Source of the DNA: Candidatus Mediterraneibacter pullistercoris
Lineage (GTDB): Bacteria > Bacillota > Clostridia > Lachnospirales > Lachnospiraceae
Assembly: GCA_019116885.1 (NCBI GenBank)
Contig: DXAU01000001.1
Span: 1 to 43,226, forward strand
DNA length: 43,226 bases
Reading direction: 5' to 3'
Part shown: piece by piece, positions 14,873-24,144 of the stretch
How positions within the stretch are numbered: position 1 is the first letter of the stretch
Layout of the letters: every line of letters starts with the position of its first letter
Program-made: the position numbers and the translations under genes
The notes under the pieces: model-generated
The model's database searches: none
What the model saw: only the letters and a program-made list of their open reading frames with translations
What the model was told of the DNA's origin: nothing

Positions 14873-16114
14873 ATGGAGAAGAGAAGAGTTGTAGTGACCG
14901 GGCTTGGGGCTGTTACGCCCATCGGAAATACGGTGGATGAGTTCTGGGCTGGTATTAAGGCAGGCAAGGTCGGAATCGGACGGGTTACAAAATTTGATGT
15001 TTCTGATTTTAAGGTTCAGATCGCGGCTGAAGTAAAAGATTTTGTGGCGAAAGACCGTATGGATGCGAAAGCTGCGAAGCGTATGGAGCCGTTTTCGCAG
15101 TATGCGGTTGCGGCGGCAAAAGAAGCGTTTGATGACGCGGACATCAACATGGAAAATGAAGATCCATACAGAGTGGGCGTGATCGTGGGGTCAGGTATCG
15201 GAAGTCTGCAATGTGTGGAGACAAATTATGAGAAGATTATCACAAAAGGACCCAGCAGAGTGCATCCTCTTATGGTTCCACTGATGATTTCCAATATGGC
15301 AGCAGGAAATATTTCGATTCAGCTCGGGCTGAAAGGAAAATGTACCAACGTCGTGACAGCATGTGCGTCAGGAACCCATTGTATCGGAGATGCACTCCGG
15401 GCGATCCAGTACGGAGATGCTGACGTGATGGTTGCAGGTGGAACAGAAGCCTCGATCTGTCCGACAGGCATCGCGGGATTTACAGCTCTGACAGCGCTTT
15501 CTGCAAATAGTGATCCGATGAAAGCGTCCCGCCCGTTCGACAAGGACAGAGACGGATTCGTACTCGGTGAAGGCGCCGGTATTGTAGTCCTTGAGGAACT
15601 GGAACATGCAAAGGCAAGGGGTGCGAAAATATATGCGGAGCTTGTCGGTTACGGCGCGACAGGAGATGCATATCATATAACTTCTCCGGCAGAGGACGGA
15701 GAGGGAGCAGGAATGGCGATGAAACTTGCCATGCAGGAAGCTGGTGTGGCGCCGGAGCAGATTGATTATGTCAACGCTCATGGGACAAGCACACATCACA
15801 ATGATCTTTTCGAGACAAAAGCGATCAAGTTTGCTCTTGGCGATGCTGCGAAAAATGTTTCTGTCAACTCTACAAAGTCTATGATCGGTCATCTGCTCGG
15901 CGCGGCAGGCGGCGTTGAGTTCGTGACATGTGTTAAGACGATTCAGGATGGTTTCATCCATCAGACGGTTGGAACCGAGAATGTAGATCCGGAGTGTGAT
16001 CTGGACTATACGGTAGGCGCTCCGGTTGAGAAAAATGTAAATTATGCGCTTACAAACTCTCTTGGATTCGGTGGGCACAATGCGACATTATTGTTAAAAA
16101 AGTATGAAGATTAA
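14873..16114 (+). CDS. fabF: 3-oxoacyl-ACP synthase II (KAS II)
   Basis: 413 residues from ATG 14873 (MEKRRVVVTGLG), behind GGAAAGGG; an open frame to 14783 upstream has no family similarity. Elongates acyl-ACP with malonyl-ACP. Cys-His-His triad: VTACASGTHCIGDA, VNAHGTSTHHND and KSMIGHLLGAAGG. The C-terminal NSLGFGGHNATLL is conserved. There are only 12 bases between its stop and the accB start. Confidence 0.96.
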   Translation: MEKRRVVVTGLGAVTPIGNTVDEFWAGIKAGKVGIGRVTKFDVSDFKVQIAAEVKDFVAKDRMDAKAAKRMEPFSQYAVAAAKEAFDDADINMENEDPYRVGVIVGSGIGSLQCVETNYEKIITKGPSRVHPLMVPLMISNMAAGNISIQLGLKGKCTNVVTACASGTHCIGDALRAIQYGDADVMVAGGTEASICPTGIAGFTALTALSANSDPMKASRPFDKDRDGFVLGEGAGIVVLEELEHAKARGAKIYAELVGYGATGDAYHITSPAEDGEGAGMAMKLAMQEAGVAPEQIDYVNAHGTSTHHNDLFETKAIKFALGDAAKNVSVNSTKSMIGHLLGAAGGVEFVTCVKTIQDGFIHQTVGTENVDPECDLDYTVGAPVEKNVNYALTNSLGFGGHNATLLLKKYED

Positions 16115-16126
16115 GAGGTGTGTGCG

Positions 16127-16615
16127 ATGAAAGTTGAACAGGTATTAGAGCTGGTAAAAGCTGTTTCAGATTCTGAACTTACAGAGTTTAAATATGAGGA
16201 CGACGGAGTAAAGCTCACGCTAAAAAAAACAAGCGATAAGATCGTCCAGGTGCAGGCTCCGGCCCCGACAGTTCCTGCAGCGGCTCCTGTGGCTGCTCAG
16301 GGAACAGCGCCGACAGCCCCGGTTCCGGTTCCGGCTGCTCCGGCAAATGAAGCAGTGGGAACAGCAGAAGCAGCTCCGGCAGGGAATATCGTGAAGTCAC
16401 CGCTTGTCGGAACATTTTATGCAGCTCCGGCAGAAGATGCAGAGCCATATGTAAAAGTCGGTGACAGTGTAAAAGAAGGACAGGTACTTGCGATCGTAGA
16501 GGCAATGAAACTGATGAACGAGATAGAAAGTGACTTCACAGGAACTGTAAAAGAAATCCTCGTACAGAACGGCCAGGGCGTAGAATTCGGCCAGCCACTC
16601 TTTGTAATAGGCTAG
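16127..16615 (+). CDS. accB: biotin carboxyl carrier protein of acetyl-CoA carboxylase
   Basis: 162 residues from ATG 16127 (MKVEQVLELVKAV) behind AAGAGGTG. The N-terminal dimer helix is followed by an Ala/Pro-rich linker (about residues 42-90) and a C-terminal biotinyl domain whose modified lysine is in VEAMKLMNEIES. It carries carboxybiotin between AccC and the carboxyltransferase. Confidence 0.95.
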   Translation: MKVEQVLELVKAVSDSELTEFKYEDDGVKLTLKKTSDKIVQVQAPAPTVPAAAPVAAQGTAPTAPVPVPAAPANEAVGTAEAAPAGNIVKSPLVGTFYAAPAEDAEPYVKVGDSVKEGQVLAIVEAMKLMNEIESDFTGTVKEILVQNGQGVEFGQPLFVIG

Positions 16616-16779
16616 TCTGCATGCGCCGGGAAATAGTACTCCGCTATGCAGATTTGTCTGCAAAGAGCGGAGGATATTTCTCGGCATATGGCGATAGCCA
16701 TACAGCGAGAAGAAGCCGCGAAAGCGGCGGAATCGAGCTGTAGGCAAGCGGACGTAAGAAAGGAAAGGTGCATATAAAC
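16616..16779 (+). other. accB-fabZ intergenic region with several hairpins
   Basis: Three hairpins: CTCCGCT/AGCGGAG with inner GCAGA/TCTGC; CTCG/CGAG enclosing TATGGC-GATA-GCCATA; and GCCGC-GAAA-GCGGC. None has a T-run. No ORF. The fabZ ribosome site AGGAAAGGTG ends this stretch. Confidence 0.5.
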
Positions 16780-17211
16780 ATGAACAGTTTAAATGTAGAA
16801 CAGATTAAGGAGATTATCCCCCACAGACATCCGTTTCTCCTGCTTGACAGGATCGAGGATTACGAGCCGGGTCAGTATGCAGTCGGCTATAAGGCAGTGA
16901 CATACAGAGAAGACTTCTTCCGCGGACATTTTCCGCAGAAAGCGGTCATGCCGGGAGTTCTGATTCTTGAGGCTCTTGCCCAGACAGGAGCGGTGGCTAT
17001 CTTAAGTATGCCGGAGAACGAAGGCAAGATCGCATTTTTCGGCGGAGTGCAGAAATGCCGTTTCAAAGGCATGGTATTCCCGGGAGACACACTGAAGCTC
17101 GAGACGAAGATTATCAAGAGCAAGGGCCCTGTCGGTGTAGGACAGGCCACAGCTTATGTAGACGGCAAAGTAGTTGTCAGCGCAGAGCTGACCTTTATGG
17201 TAGGAGAGTAA
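16780..17211 (+). CDS. fabZ: 3-hydroxyacyl-ACP dehydratase
   Basis: 143 residues from ATG 16780; GTG 16768 lies in the ribosome site and is rejected. Hot-dog fold: [14 protein letters not shown], then the active-site His in [23 protein letters not shown] (His of GHFP and Glu of LEALAQ). It removes water from 3-hydroxyacyl-ACP. Seven bases separate it from accC. Confidence 0.95.
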   Translation: MNSLNVEQIKEIIPHRHPFLLLDRIEDYEPGQYAVGYKAVTYREDFFRGHFPQKAVMPGVLILEALAQTGAVAILSMPENEGKIAFFGGVQKCRFKGMVFPGDTLKLETKIIKSKGPVGVGQATAYVDGKVVVSAELTFMVGE

Positions 17212-17218
17212 TAATAAG

Positions 17219-18565
17219 ATGATAGGAAAAGTATTGATCGCGAACCGCGGGGAGATTGCCGTACGCATCATCCGCGCATGCCGAGAGATGGGAATCGAGA
17301 CAGTCGCTGTCTATTCGGAGGCGGACAGTGATGCTCTGCATACACAGCTTGCTGACGAGGCGGTATGCATCGGACCGGCGCCATCGTCTGAGAGTTATTT
17401 GAATATGCAGAATATCATCAGCGCAACAGTCATATCCGGAGCAGACGCGATCCACCCGGGATTTGGATTTCTTTCGGAGAACAGCAGATTCGCAGAACTG
17501 TGCGAACAGTGCAGCATTACGTTTATCGGTCCAAATTCGCAGGTGATCCAGAGTCTTGGCAATAAATCTGAGGCAAGAAATACGATGATAAATGCCGGTG
17601 TTCCGGTTATTCCAGGGAGCAAAGATCCGATCTACGATGCAGAGACAGGCGCCGGAATCGCCGCTGAGATCGGATATCCGGTTATTGTAAAGGCTGCTCT
17701 GGGCGGAGGCGGCAAGGGCATGCGCGTTGCCCGGACTCCGGAAGAGTTCGAGGCAAGTTTTAGCACGGCCCAGAAAGAAGCGCAGATGGCGTTTGGCGAT
17801 AATACGATGTATATTGAGCATTTTGTGGAACATCCGCGTCATATCGAGTTCCAGATTCTTGCCGATGAACACGGCAATGTGATCCACCTTGGAGAGAGGG
17901 ACTGTTCCGTTCAGAGAAACCATCAGAAGATGATCGAAGAGTCCCCGTCCACTGCCCTTACGCCTGAGCTCCGCAAGAAAATGGGAGAGGCAGCGGTAAG
18001 AGCGGCGAGAGCGGCACATTATACAAATGCCGGAACAATTGAGTTCCTGCTCGAGAAGAATAATAATTTCTATTTTATGGAGATGAACACAAGGATTCAG
18101 GTAGAGCATCCGGTGACAGAGTGGGTGACAGGAATAGATCTGATCAAGGAACAGATCAGAATTGCTGCCGGAAAACCTCTGAGCTATGAGCAGAAAGACG
18201 TCCATATCACGGGACATGCTATTGAGTGCCGCATCAATGCGGAGAATCCTGCGAAGAACTTCCGCCCGTCTCCGGGAACGATAACGGATATGTATCTTCC
18301 CGGCGGAAAAGGAGTGAGAATCGACTCTGCCATTTACAGCGGATATACAGTTCCGCCGTACTATGATTCCATGCTGGCGAAGCTGATCGTACATGCGAAG
18401 AACAGAAATGAGGCGATCCGCAAGATGCGCAGTGCTCTTGGGGAAGTCATCATCGAGGGAATCGATACGAATGTGGATTATCAGTATGACATACTGGGAT
18501 ATCCTGATTTCATATCAGGCGATATCGACATAGAATTTATAGAGAAGATCTCAGAAGAGATGTAG
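17219..18565 (+). CDS. accC: biotin carboxylase subunit of acetyl-CoA carboxylase
   Basis: 448 residues, the standard length. ATP-grasp enzyme that carboxylates biotin on Acc[24 protein letters not shown]-terminus, glycine-rich loop [14 protein letters not shown], and [22 protein letters not shown] with metal-binding Glu and catalytic Arg are all visible. An AccC, not a pyruvate carboxylase, because no further domains follow. Confidence 0.96.
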   Translation: MIGKVLIANRGEIAVRIIRACREMGIETVAVYSEADSDALHTQLADEAVCIGPAPSSESYLNMQNIISATVISGADAIHPGFGFLSENSRFAELCEQCSITFIGPNSQVIQSLGNKSEARNTMINAGVPVIPGSKDPIYDAETGAGIAAEIGYPVIVKAALGGGGKGMRVARTPEEFEASFSTAQKEAQMAFGDNTMYIEHFVEHPRHIEFQILADEHGNVIHLGERDCSVQRNHQKMIEESPSTALTPELRKKMGEAAVRAARAAHYTNAGTIEFLLEKNNNFYFMEMNTRIQVEHPVTEWVTGIDLIKEQIRIAAGKPLSYEQKDVHITGHAIECRINAENPAKNFRPSPGTITDMYLPGGKGVRIDSAIYSGYTVPPYYDSMLAKLIVHAKNRNEAIRKMRSALGEVIIEGIDTNVDYQYDILGYPDFISGDIDIEFIEKISEEM

Positions 18566-18638
18566 AGACCAAAGATGAAAGCAGCACAGCAATCAGCAGG
18601 TAGTAAGTAATCTGGCATTTTTCAGGAGGTAATCTCAG

Positions 18639-20399
18639 ATGAATCTGAAAGATATGTTTAAGAAGACGAGCGGCAGATCCCATTATATATCTCTGAGGAG
18701 ATCTCAGCCGGAAGTGCCGGCGGGGCTTCTGCGCAAATGCAACAAGTGCGGGGCCGCCATCATTGCCGAAGATGTGAAAAAAGGATATTATATCTGTCCG
18801 CAATGCCGCGGATATTTCAGAGTACATGCGTACAGACGGATTGAGATGATTGCGGATGAAGGCTCATTTGAAGAATGGGATAAGGAGATGGATTTTGTCA
18901 ATCCTCTGGAGTTTAGCGGTTACGAGGATAAGATCAACCATCTGAAAGAGCGCACAGCCCTGAACGAGGCAGTTGTCACAGGCAAAGTTATGATAGGGGG
19001 AAATCCCGCGGCAGTCGGAGTCTGTGACGGAAGATTCATGATGGCGAGCATGGGTTGGATCGTAGGCGAGAAGATCGCCAGGGCAGTGGAGCGGGCAACC
19101 GAGGAAAAACTCCCTGTCATTATCTTTACCTGTTCCGGCGGAGCACGCATGCAGGAAGGGATTGTGTCCCTGATGCAGATGGCAAAGACGTCCGCGGCCA
19201 TTAAGAAGCACAGTGATGCGGGACAGCTCTATGTGTCCGTCCTGACAGACCCTACTACAGGCGGCGTGACGGCAAGTTTTGCCATGCTGGGAGATATCAT
19301 CCTTGCAGAGCCGAAAGCTCTGATTGGATTCGCTGGTCCAAGAGTTATCGAGCAGACGATCGGGCAGAAGCTGCCAAAAGGCTTTCAGCGCGCTGAGTTC
19401 CTTCTGGATCACGGATTTGTTGACCGCATTGTGGAGAGGGAGGAGCTAAAGGACGTGCTCGCCCAGATCCTGAAGATGCATCATACGAACAGCATTTCCA
19501 GTGAGAAAAATCTGCCTGGAACAGACGATACACAGCCAGCCGGACAGGAGATGCCGGACAAAGACAGACCGGATAAAGAAGATGCCGGAGAGGGCAAAGA
19601 AATTCAGAATGGGGAGAGTCTGAGCGCCTGGGAGCGGGTTCAGATTTCCCGGAAGAAAGACCGCCCGGTCAGCACAGATTATATCGAGGCGTTGTTTGCC
19701 GATTTTATGGAGTTCCACGGTGACCGCTGTTTTAAGGATGATCATGCCATTATCGGCGGAATCGCGTATTTTCACGGAACGCCTGTAACTGTGATTGCAC
19801 AGGCAAAAGGAAAAACAACTAAGGAAAATCTGGACCGGAACTTTTCCATGCCGTCCCCGGACGGATACAGAAAAGCGCTCCGTCTTATGAAGCAGGCGGA
19901 AAAATTTGGACGCCCGGTCATCTGTTTTGTCGATACCCCGGGAGCCTTCTGCGGTCTTGAAGCGGAAGAGAGAGGCCAGGGCGAGGCTATTGCGAGAAAC
20001 CTGTTTGAAATGTCCGGACTGAAAGTGCCGGTTCTTTCCGTTGTGATCGGAGAAGGCGGAAGCGGCGGCGCGCTTGCCATGGCAGTTGCAGATGAAGTAT
20101 GGATGTTGGAAAATGCCATATATTCTGTACTGTCACCCGAAGGATTCGCAAGCATCCTCTGGAAAGACAGCAAGAGAGCAAGCGAAGCGGCAGAAGTTAT
20201 GAAGCTGACGGCAAGGGATCTTAAACGTCTCGGGATTATCGAGCAGGTTGTTCAGGAGCCTATAGATTTTAATTCGGAGAATATGGAAACAGTGTGCCAG
20301 GATCTCGACGGACGGATCGCGGTATTTCTGGAAAACTATGCGGGATGCAGCGCAGAGGAACTGACAGAAAAGCGGTATGCGCGTTTCCGTAAGATGTGA
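18639..20399 (+). CDS. accDA: fused acetyl-CoA carboxylase carboxyltransferase (beta + alpha)
   Basis: 586 residues, equal to AccD plus AccA in one chain. Residues 1-285: AccD with the zinc ribbon C34-x2-C37 ... C53-x2-C56, [12 protein letters not shown] and [16 protein letters not shown]. Residues about 286-330: a charged linker ([18 protein letters not shown]). Residues about 331-586: AccA with [40 protein letters not shown] and [21 protein letters not shown]. Separate genes are the rule in most bacteria. Fusion fixes a 1:1 ratio. No frameshift is involved; the frame is continuous. Confidence 0.94.
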   Translation: MNLKDMFKKTSGRSHYISLRRSQPEVPAGLLRKCNKCGAAIIAEDVKKGYYICPQCRGYFRVHAYRRIEMIADEGSFEEWDKEMDFVNPLEFSGYEDKINHLKERTALNEAVVTGKVMIGGNPAAVGVCDGRFMMASMGWIVGEKIARAVERATEEKLPVIIFTCSGGARMQEGIVSLMQMAKTSAAIKKHSDAGQLYVSVLTDPTTGGVTASFAMLGDIILAEPKALIGFAGPRVIEQTIGQKLPKGFQRAEFLLDHGFVDRIVEREELKDVLAQILKMHHTNSISSEKNLPGTDDTQPAGQEMPDKDRPDKEDAGEGKEIQNGESLSAWERVQISRKKDRPVSTDYIEALFADFMEFHGDRCFKDDHAIIGGIAYFHGTPVTVIAQAKGKTTKENLDRNFSMPSPDGYRKALRLMKQAEKFGRPVICFVDTPGAFCGLEAEERGQGEAIARNLFEMSGLKVPVLSVVIGEGGSGGALAMAVADEVWMLENAIYSVLSPEGFASILWKDSKRASEAAEVMKLTARDLKRLGIIEQVVQEPIDFNSENMETVCQDLDGRIAVFLENYAGCSAEELTEKRYARFRKM

Positions 20400-20415
20400 G
20401 GTTGGATATTTGGAT

Positions 20416-21468
20416 ATGAAAAATTTTATGATTGGCCATAAACTTACCCGTATCCCCTTGATACAGGGCGGCATGGGCGTGGGGATAAGTCTTGGAAGGC
20501 TTGCTGGCTCGGTCGCGAAAGAAGGAGGCATCGGGATCATTTCCACGGCACAGATTGGGTACAGGGAAGATGACTTTGATGCAGACCCTGCCGGAGCAAA
20601 TTTAAGAGCGATTGGAAGCGAGATGAAGAAAGCCCGCGCGATCTCTCCTGACGGGATTATAGGTTATAATGTGATGACCGCGCTGAAAGAACATGCGGCA
20701 CATATAAAAGCGGCTGTAAAAGCAGGGGCGGACATCATCATATCGGGCGCCGGACTTCCCACAGACCTCCCGGCCCTGACAGAGGGCAGTTCTGTGAAGA
20801 TCGCGCCGATCGTATCAACGGATAAGTCTGCGAATGTGATCCTGAAATACTGGGACAGGAAATACAGGAGAACAGCAGATCTTGTTGTGATCGAGGGACC
20901 GGAAGCCGGAGGACATCTGGGATTTAAAAAGGAAGAACTCTCAGGGTATACTCCGCAGGCATACGGAGAAGAAATCCGGCGGATCATCCGGACGGTGAAG
21001 CGATACGGAGAAAAATACGGCGTTGATATTCCTGTCGTGGCTGCAGGCGGCATTTATGACAGCAGCGATGTAAAACGTGTGATGGAGCTGGGAGCTGACG
21101 GAGTGCAGGTGGCCACGCGCTTTGTCACGACAGAAGAGTGCGATGCGGATATCAAATATAAAGAGGCGTATATCCATGCGTCCCAGGAAGATATCCAGAT
21201 CGTGAAAAGTCCGGTCGGAATGCCCGGGCGGGCGATCCTTAACCCACTGATGAAGCGGGTGGCAGAAGGAGTGAAGATACCACACAGTCCATGCCACAGA
21301 TGTCTGGCAAAGTGCAGTCCGGCTGATATTCCTTATTGTATCACGGACGGGCTTATAAATGCTGTGAAAGGGAATGTAGATGAAGGACTGCTCTTCTGCG
21401 GTGCAAAAGCATGGAGAGCAGAGAAGATCGATACGGTAAGAGAAGCCGTCCAGGAATTGTTTGCCTGA
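20416..21468 (+). CDS. FabK/nitronate-monooxygenase-like flavoprotein
   Basis: 350 residues from ATG 20416. IPLIQGGMGVGISLGRLAGSVAKEGGIGI and AAGGIYDSSDVKRVMELGADGVQVATRF are the FMN-binding motifs of the FabK/2-nitropropane dioxygenase fold; EGPEAGGHLGF carries the conserved His. It differs from fabK in the same operon by being longer and by a C-terminal cysteine cluster (SPCHRCLAKCSPADIPYC). It could be a second enoyl reductase, or a flavin enzyme that acts on unusual or oxidised acyl groups. Its place between accDA and fabT supports a lipid role. Confidence 0.85.
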   Translation: MKNFMIGHKLTRIPLIQGGMGVGISLGRLAGSVAKEGGIGIISTAQIGYREDDFDADPAGANLRAIGSEMKKARAISPDGIIGYNVMTALKEHAAHIKAAVKAGADIIISGAGLPTDLPALTEGSSVKIAPIVSTDKSANVILKYWDRKYRRTADLVVIEGPEAGGHLGFKKEELSGYTPQAYGEEIRRIIRTVKRYGEKYGVDIPVVAAGGIYDSSDVKRVMELGADGVQVATRFVTTEECDADIKYKEAYIHASQEDIQIVKSPVGMPGRAILNPLMKRVAEGVKIPHSPCHRCLAKCSPADIPYCITDGLINAVKGNVDEGLLFCGAKAWRAEKIDTVREAVQELFA

Positions 21469-21492
21469 CGGAAATAAGAAAGGAGAAGCCGG

Positions 21493-21945
21493 ATGAACCC
21501 ACATGATACCATCAATGATATCCTGGTAAATCTGTTCAATGAGATACTGAAGCTGGAAGAAGAAGCGATCATCACGGATGAGTTCAGGGACATCACGAAT
21601 AATGATATGCATATCATAGAGGCAGTCGGACTCTCCGGGGAAAATACCATGTCTGCGGTGGCGAAAAAGCTCGGGATCACTGCAGGATCTCTTACAACTT
21701 CTGTAAACAGCTTGGTAAACAAGAAATATGTGGTAAGGCAGCGGAGTGAAGAAGACAGACGGGTTGTGTTCTTAAAACTGACTGCTAAGGGAAAACATGC
21801 GTATGAGCATCACCGGGAATATCACCGGCAGATGACGGATGCAGTGATCAGCAGGCTGGATGAGGACGAAGTTTGTGTCCTGATAAAGACGCTTACAGGA
21901 TTGTCAGAATTTTTCAGAGGATATGGACATCAGATAAATAGTTGA
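21493..21945 (+). CDS. fabT: MarR-family fatty-acid repressor, FabT-like
   Basis: 150 residues with a winged helix: SAVAKKLGITAGSLTTSVNSLVNKKYVVRQRSEEDRRVVFLKLTAKG (about residues 55-101). FabT proteins bind TTTGA-N3-TCAAA palindromes with acyl-ACP as corepressor. Such operators overlap the promoter of the operon that this gene ends, so it should repress itself and all fab/acc genes. In streptococci fabT is near the start of the operon; here it is last. I base the FabT name on context plus family; a general MarR call is certain. Confidence 0.8.
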   Translation: MNPHDTINDILVNLFNEILKLEEEAIITDEFRDITNNDMHIIEAVGLSGENTMSAVAKKLGITAGSLTTSVNSLVNKKYVVRQRSEEDRRVVFLKLTAKGKHAYEHHREYHRQMTDAVISRLDEDEVCVLIKTLTGLSEFFRGYGHQINS

Positions 21946-21964
21946 CGAAAAGAAACAAAAAAAT

Positions 21965-21993
21965 TTGACCTTTTGCAAAAAATGATGTACAAT
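21965..21993 (+). promoter_or_regulatory. promoter of the DUF6465 gene
   Basis: -35 TTGACC (21965-21970), 17 bases, -10 TACAAT (21988-21993). It lies just after the fab operon, with no terminator visible between. Confidence 0.7.
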
Positions 21994-22055
21994 CCCCTAT
22001 GGAACTTGAGGATTGAGTTGGCTATTTAATGACGCGGATATGAACCGCAGTCGTA

Positions 22056-22092
22056 AATACTTGGTGTGTTATTTTTAGGAGGGACAAGTATT
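22056..22092 (+). promoter_or_regulatory. inverted repeat enclosing the ribosome site of the DUF6465 gene
   Basis: AATACTTG (22056-22063) and CAAGTATT (22085-22092) are perfectly complementary and end at the base before the ATG. The AGGAGGG site (22077-22083) is in the loop. The hairpin either presents or hides the ribosome site. Confidence 0.55.
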
Positions 22093-22611
22093 ATGGCAGT
22101 AAAGAAAACAACTTCAACGACAAAGACAGCATCTAAGACCGCAAATGCAGAACCTGCAAAAGCTGCTGACAAGGCAGTAAAGGCGGAGAGCGCGAAAGCG
22201 ATCGAGACGAAGAAAGACACAACGAAGAAGCTTGAGACAAAAGCAGCAGTTTTAGTAGATACACCGGCAGAGAAAGCAGAAGAGAAGAAGACAGCTGCAG
22301 CAAAGAAAACAGCAGCAAAGAAGACGACGGCGAAAAAGGCAACAGCCGCAAAGAAGACAACAGCAAAGAAGACAACGACAACGAAAAGAACGGCCGCTAA
22401 GAAAGCTGAGATCAAGACAGAGATGTTTCTGCAGTTTTCAGGAAAAGAGTATACGCAGGATGAGATCCTTCAGAAAGTTAAGGATGTCTGGACCTATGAC
22501 CTGAACAACAGCGTAGATGACATAAAAGACGTACAGATTTATCTGAAACCGGAAGAGTCCGCTGCATACTATGTAGTGAATGGCAATACTACCGGAAAAG
22601 TCGTGCTGTAG
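22093..22611 (+). CDS. DUF6465 protein with a histone-H1-like Lys/Ala/Thr tail
   Basis: 172 residues from ATG 22093 (MAVKKTTSTTKTA). Residues 1-105 are almost only Lys, Ala, Thr and Glu with tandem AAKKTTAKK units, as in eukaryotic H1 and bacterial Hc1/AlgP tails. Residues about 106-172 are a compact domain (EMFLQFSGKEYTQDEILQKV, DVQIYLKPEESAAYYVVN, GKVVL) matching what I know of DUF6465 in Clostridia. It probably binds nucleic acid through its tail; the domain function is unknown. A strong promoter and AGGAGGG site suggest abundance. Confidence 0.8.
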   Translation: MAVKKTTSTTKTASKTANAEPAKAADKAVKAESAKAIETKKDTTKKLETKAAVLVDTPAEKAEEKKTAAAKKTAAKKTTAKKATAAKKTTAKKTTTTKRTAAKKAEIKTEMFLQFSGKEYTQDEILQKVKDVWTYDLNNSVDDIKDVQIYLKPEESAAYYVVNGNTTGKVVL

Positions 22612-22630
22612 GAAAATAATGTACATGAAA

Positions 22631-22675
22631 TCCCCTTTTTACTGTAAGACATGCGGTATAGAGGGGATCTTTTAT
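22631..22675 (+). terminator. intrinsic terminator after the DUF6465 gene
   Basis: CCCCTTTTTAC pairs with GTATAGAGGGG (one mismatch) around a 13-base loop, followed by ATCTTTTAT. Confidence 0.75.
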
Positions 22676-22750
22676 ATGGAGATTTGCTTTCTGGCGTGCC
22701 AGAACGAAATACAGTAATCTTATCACAGCAAAGAAACGGAGAAGACCAGG

Positions 22751-23365
22751 ATGGAAACAGGACAGAATAAGAAACAGAAAGAGAGACTGGAACAGCAGAT
22801 CAGATTTATCATTGAAGTGGACAAGGTGAAGAATATCTTCCGGCAGACTTACCTGGCAGATGGGGAACGCAGAGAAAATGACGCGGAACATTCGTGGCAT
22901 CTTGCCCTGTCGGCCGTGCTTTTAAAAGAGCATATGAAAGAGGAAGTGGATCTGGCGAAAGTCATTGTCATGGTACTGATCCACGATCTTGTGGAAATTG
23001 ATGCAGGGGATACTTACGCTTATGATACGAAAGGAGCGGTGACAAAGAGAGCACGGGAAGTAAAAGCTGCCGATCGTATTTTCGGACTTCTCCCGAAAGA
23101 TCAGGGAACATATTTCCGTGAGCTGTGGGATGAGTTTGAAGAATATGAGACTGCTGATGCGAAGTTCGCTCATCTGCTTGATAATTTCCAGCCGCTTCTT
23201 TTAAATGACGCTTCGGATGGGAAGAGCTGGACAGAACATGGCGTACATAAGTCTCAGGTATGCAGACGGAACGAGCGGATACCCGGAACGTCTCAGATCG
23301 TGTGGGAGAAGATGCTGGAGATTATGGATAAACATGTTGAAAAAGGCCACCTGAAAGCAGATTGA
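22751..23365 (+). CDS. HD-domain phosphohydrolase (YfbR/5'-deoxynucleotidase-like)
   Basis: 204 residues. Metal-binding HD signature: RRENDAEHSWHLALSAVLL (first His), VLIHDLVEIDAGDTYAYDT (His-Asp), and a later Asp in FAHLLDNFQPLL. This spacing is that of HD proteins related to YfbR and to eukaryotic HDDC2, which dephosphorylate deoxynucleoside monophosphates. Substrate is inferred from family. It lies 27 bases upstream of the sirtuin gene, and the two probably form an operon after the upstream terminator. Confidence 0.82.
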   Translation: METGQNKKQKERLEQQIRFIIEVDKVKNIFRQTYLADGERRENDAEHSWHLALSAVLLKEHMKEEVDLAKVIVMVLIHDLVEIDAGDTYAYDTKGAVTKRAREVKAADRIFGLLPKDQGTYFRELWDEFEEYETADAKFAHLLDNFQPLLLNDASDGKSWTEHGVHKSQVCRRNERIPGTSQIVWEKMLEIMDKHVEKGHLKAD

Positions 23366-23392
23366 GAATGTGGAGAAAAGGAGGAGTGCAGG

Positions 23393-24121
23393 ATGTATGA
23401 AAAAGAAACAGAGAAACTCCAGAAAATTATAGACGACAGCCGCCGCATCGTATTTTTCGGTGGGGCAGGAGTGTCTACAGAGAGCGGAATACCTGATTTC
23501 AGAAGTGCTGACGGGATCTATCATCAGCAGTATAAATATTCACCGGAACAGGTGGTAAGCCACAGTTTCTTTATGAATCATCCGGAAGTTTTTTATGATT
23601 TCTACAGGGAAAAGATGATGGATCTGGATGCAGAGCCGAATCCTGCGCATCTAAAACTGGCAGAGCTTGAAAAAGCCGGGAGGCTCACTGCGGTTGTGAC
23701 ACAGAATATCGACGGACTGCACCAGGCGGCTGGGAGCAGGACAGTCTATGAACTGCACGGGAGCATCCACCGGAACTACTGCATGAAATGTGGGAAATTC
23801 TATGATGCCCGGTATGTGAAAGACTCAGAGGGAGTTCCCTGCTGCGAGTGCGGAGGGATCATCAAGCCGGATGTCGTGCTTTATGAAGAAGGTCTTGACC
23901 AGACCGTGGTACAGGGAGCGGTAGAAGCAATCGCGTCGGCAGATACGCTGATTATCGGCGGCACATCGCTTGTCGTTTACCCGGCGGCGGGATTTATTGA
24001 CTATTTCAGCGGGAAACATCTGGCTGTCATCAATAAATCATCCACCGGGCGGGAAGTCGGGGCAGAACTCTCCATCTTTGCACCGATCGGTGAGATCATG
24101 AGCAGAATTAAAGTAAAGTGA
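23393..24121 (+). CDS. cobB: NAD-dependent protein deacylase (sirtuin)
   Basis: 242 residues. NAD-binding FFGGAGVSTESGIPDFRSADG, TQNIDGLHQAAG and catalytic His in ELHGSIHRNYC; zinc cysteines CMKCG and CCECGG; IIGGTSLVVYPAAGFI closes the Rossmann fold. It removes acyl groups from protein lysines with NAD. Residues Tyr/Arg that mark desuccinylases (Y-x2-R) are not evident, and DFYREKMMD suggests a deacetylase-type pocket. A GGAGGAG site precedes the ATG. Confidence 0.93.
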   Translation: MYEKETEKLQKIIDDSRRIVFFGGAGVSTESGIPDFRSADGIYHQQYKYSPEQVVSHSFFMNHPEVFYDFYREKMMDLDAEPNPAHLKLAELEKAGRLTAVVTQNIDGLHQAAGSRTVYELHGSIHRNYCMKCGKFYDARYVKDSEGVPCCECGGIIKPDVVLYEEGLDQTVVQGAVEAIASADTLIIGGTSLVVYPAAGFIDYFSGKHLAVINKSSTGREVGAELSIFAPIGEIMSRIKVK

Positions 24122-24144
24122 GAGCCGCATCGGGCAAGTTTTAG

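Noticed and set aside
22066..22092. Earlier start of the DUF6465 gene
   Set aside because: It would run through the ribosome site and the hairpin.
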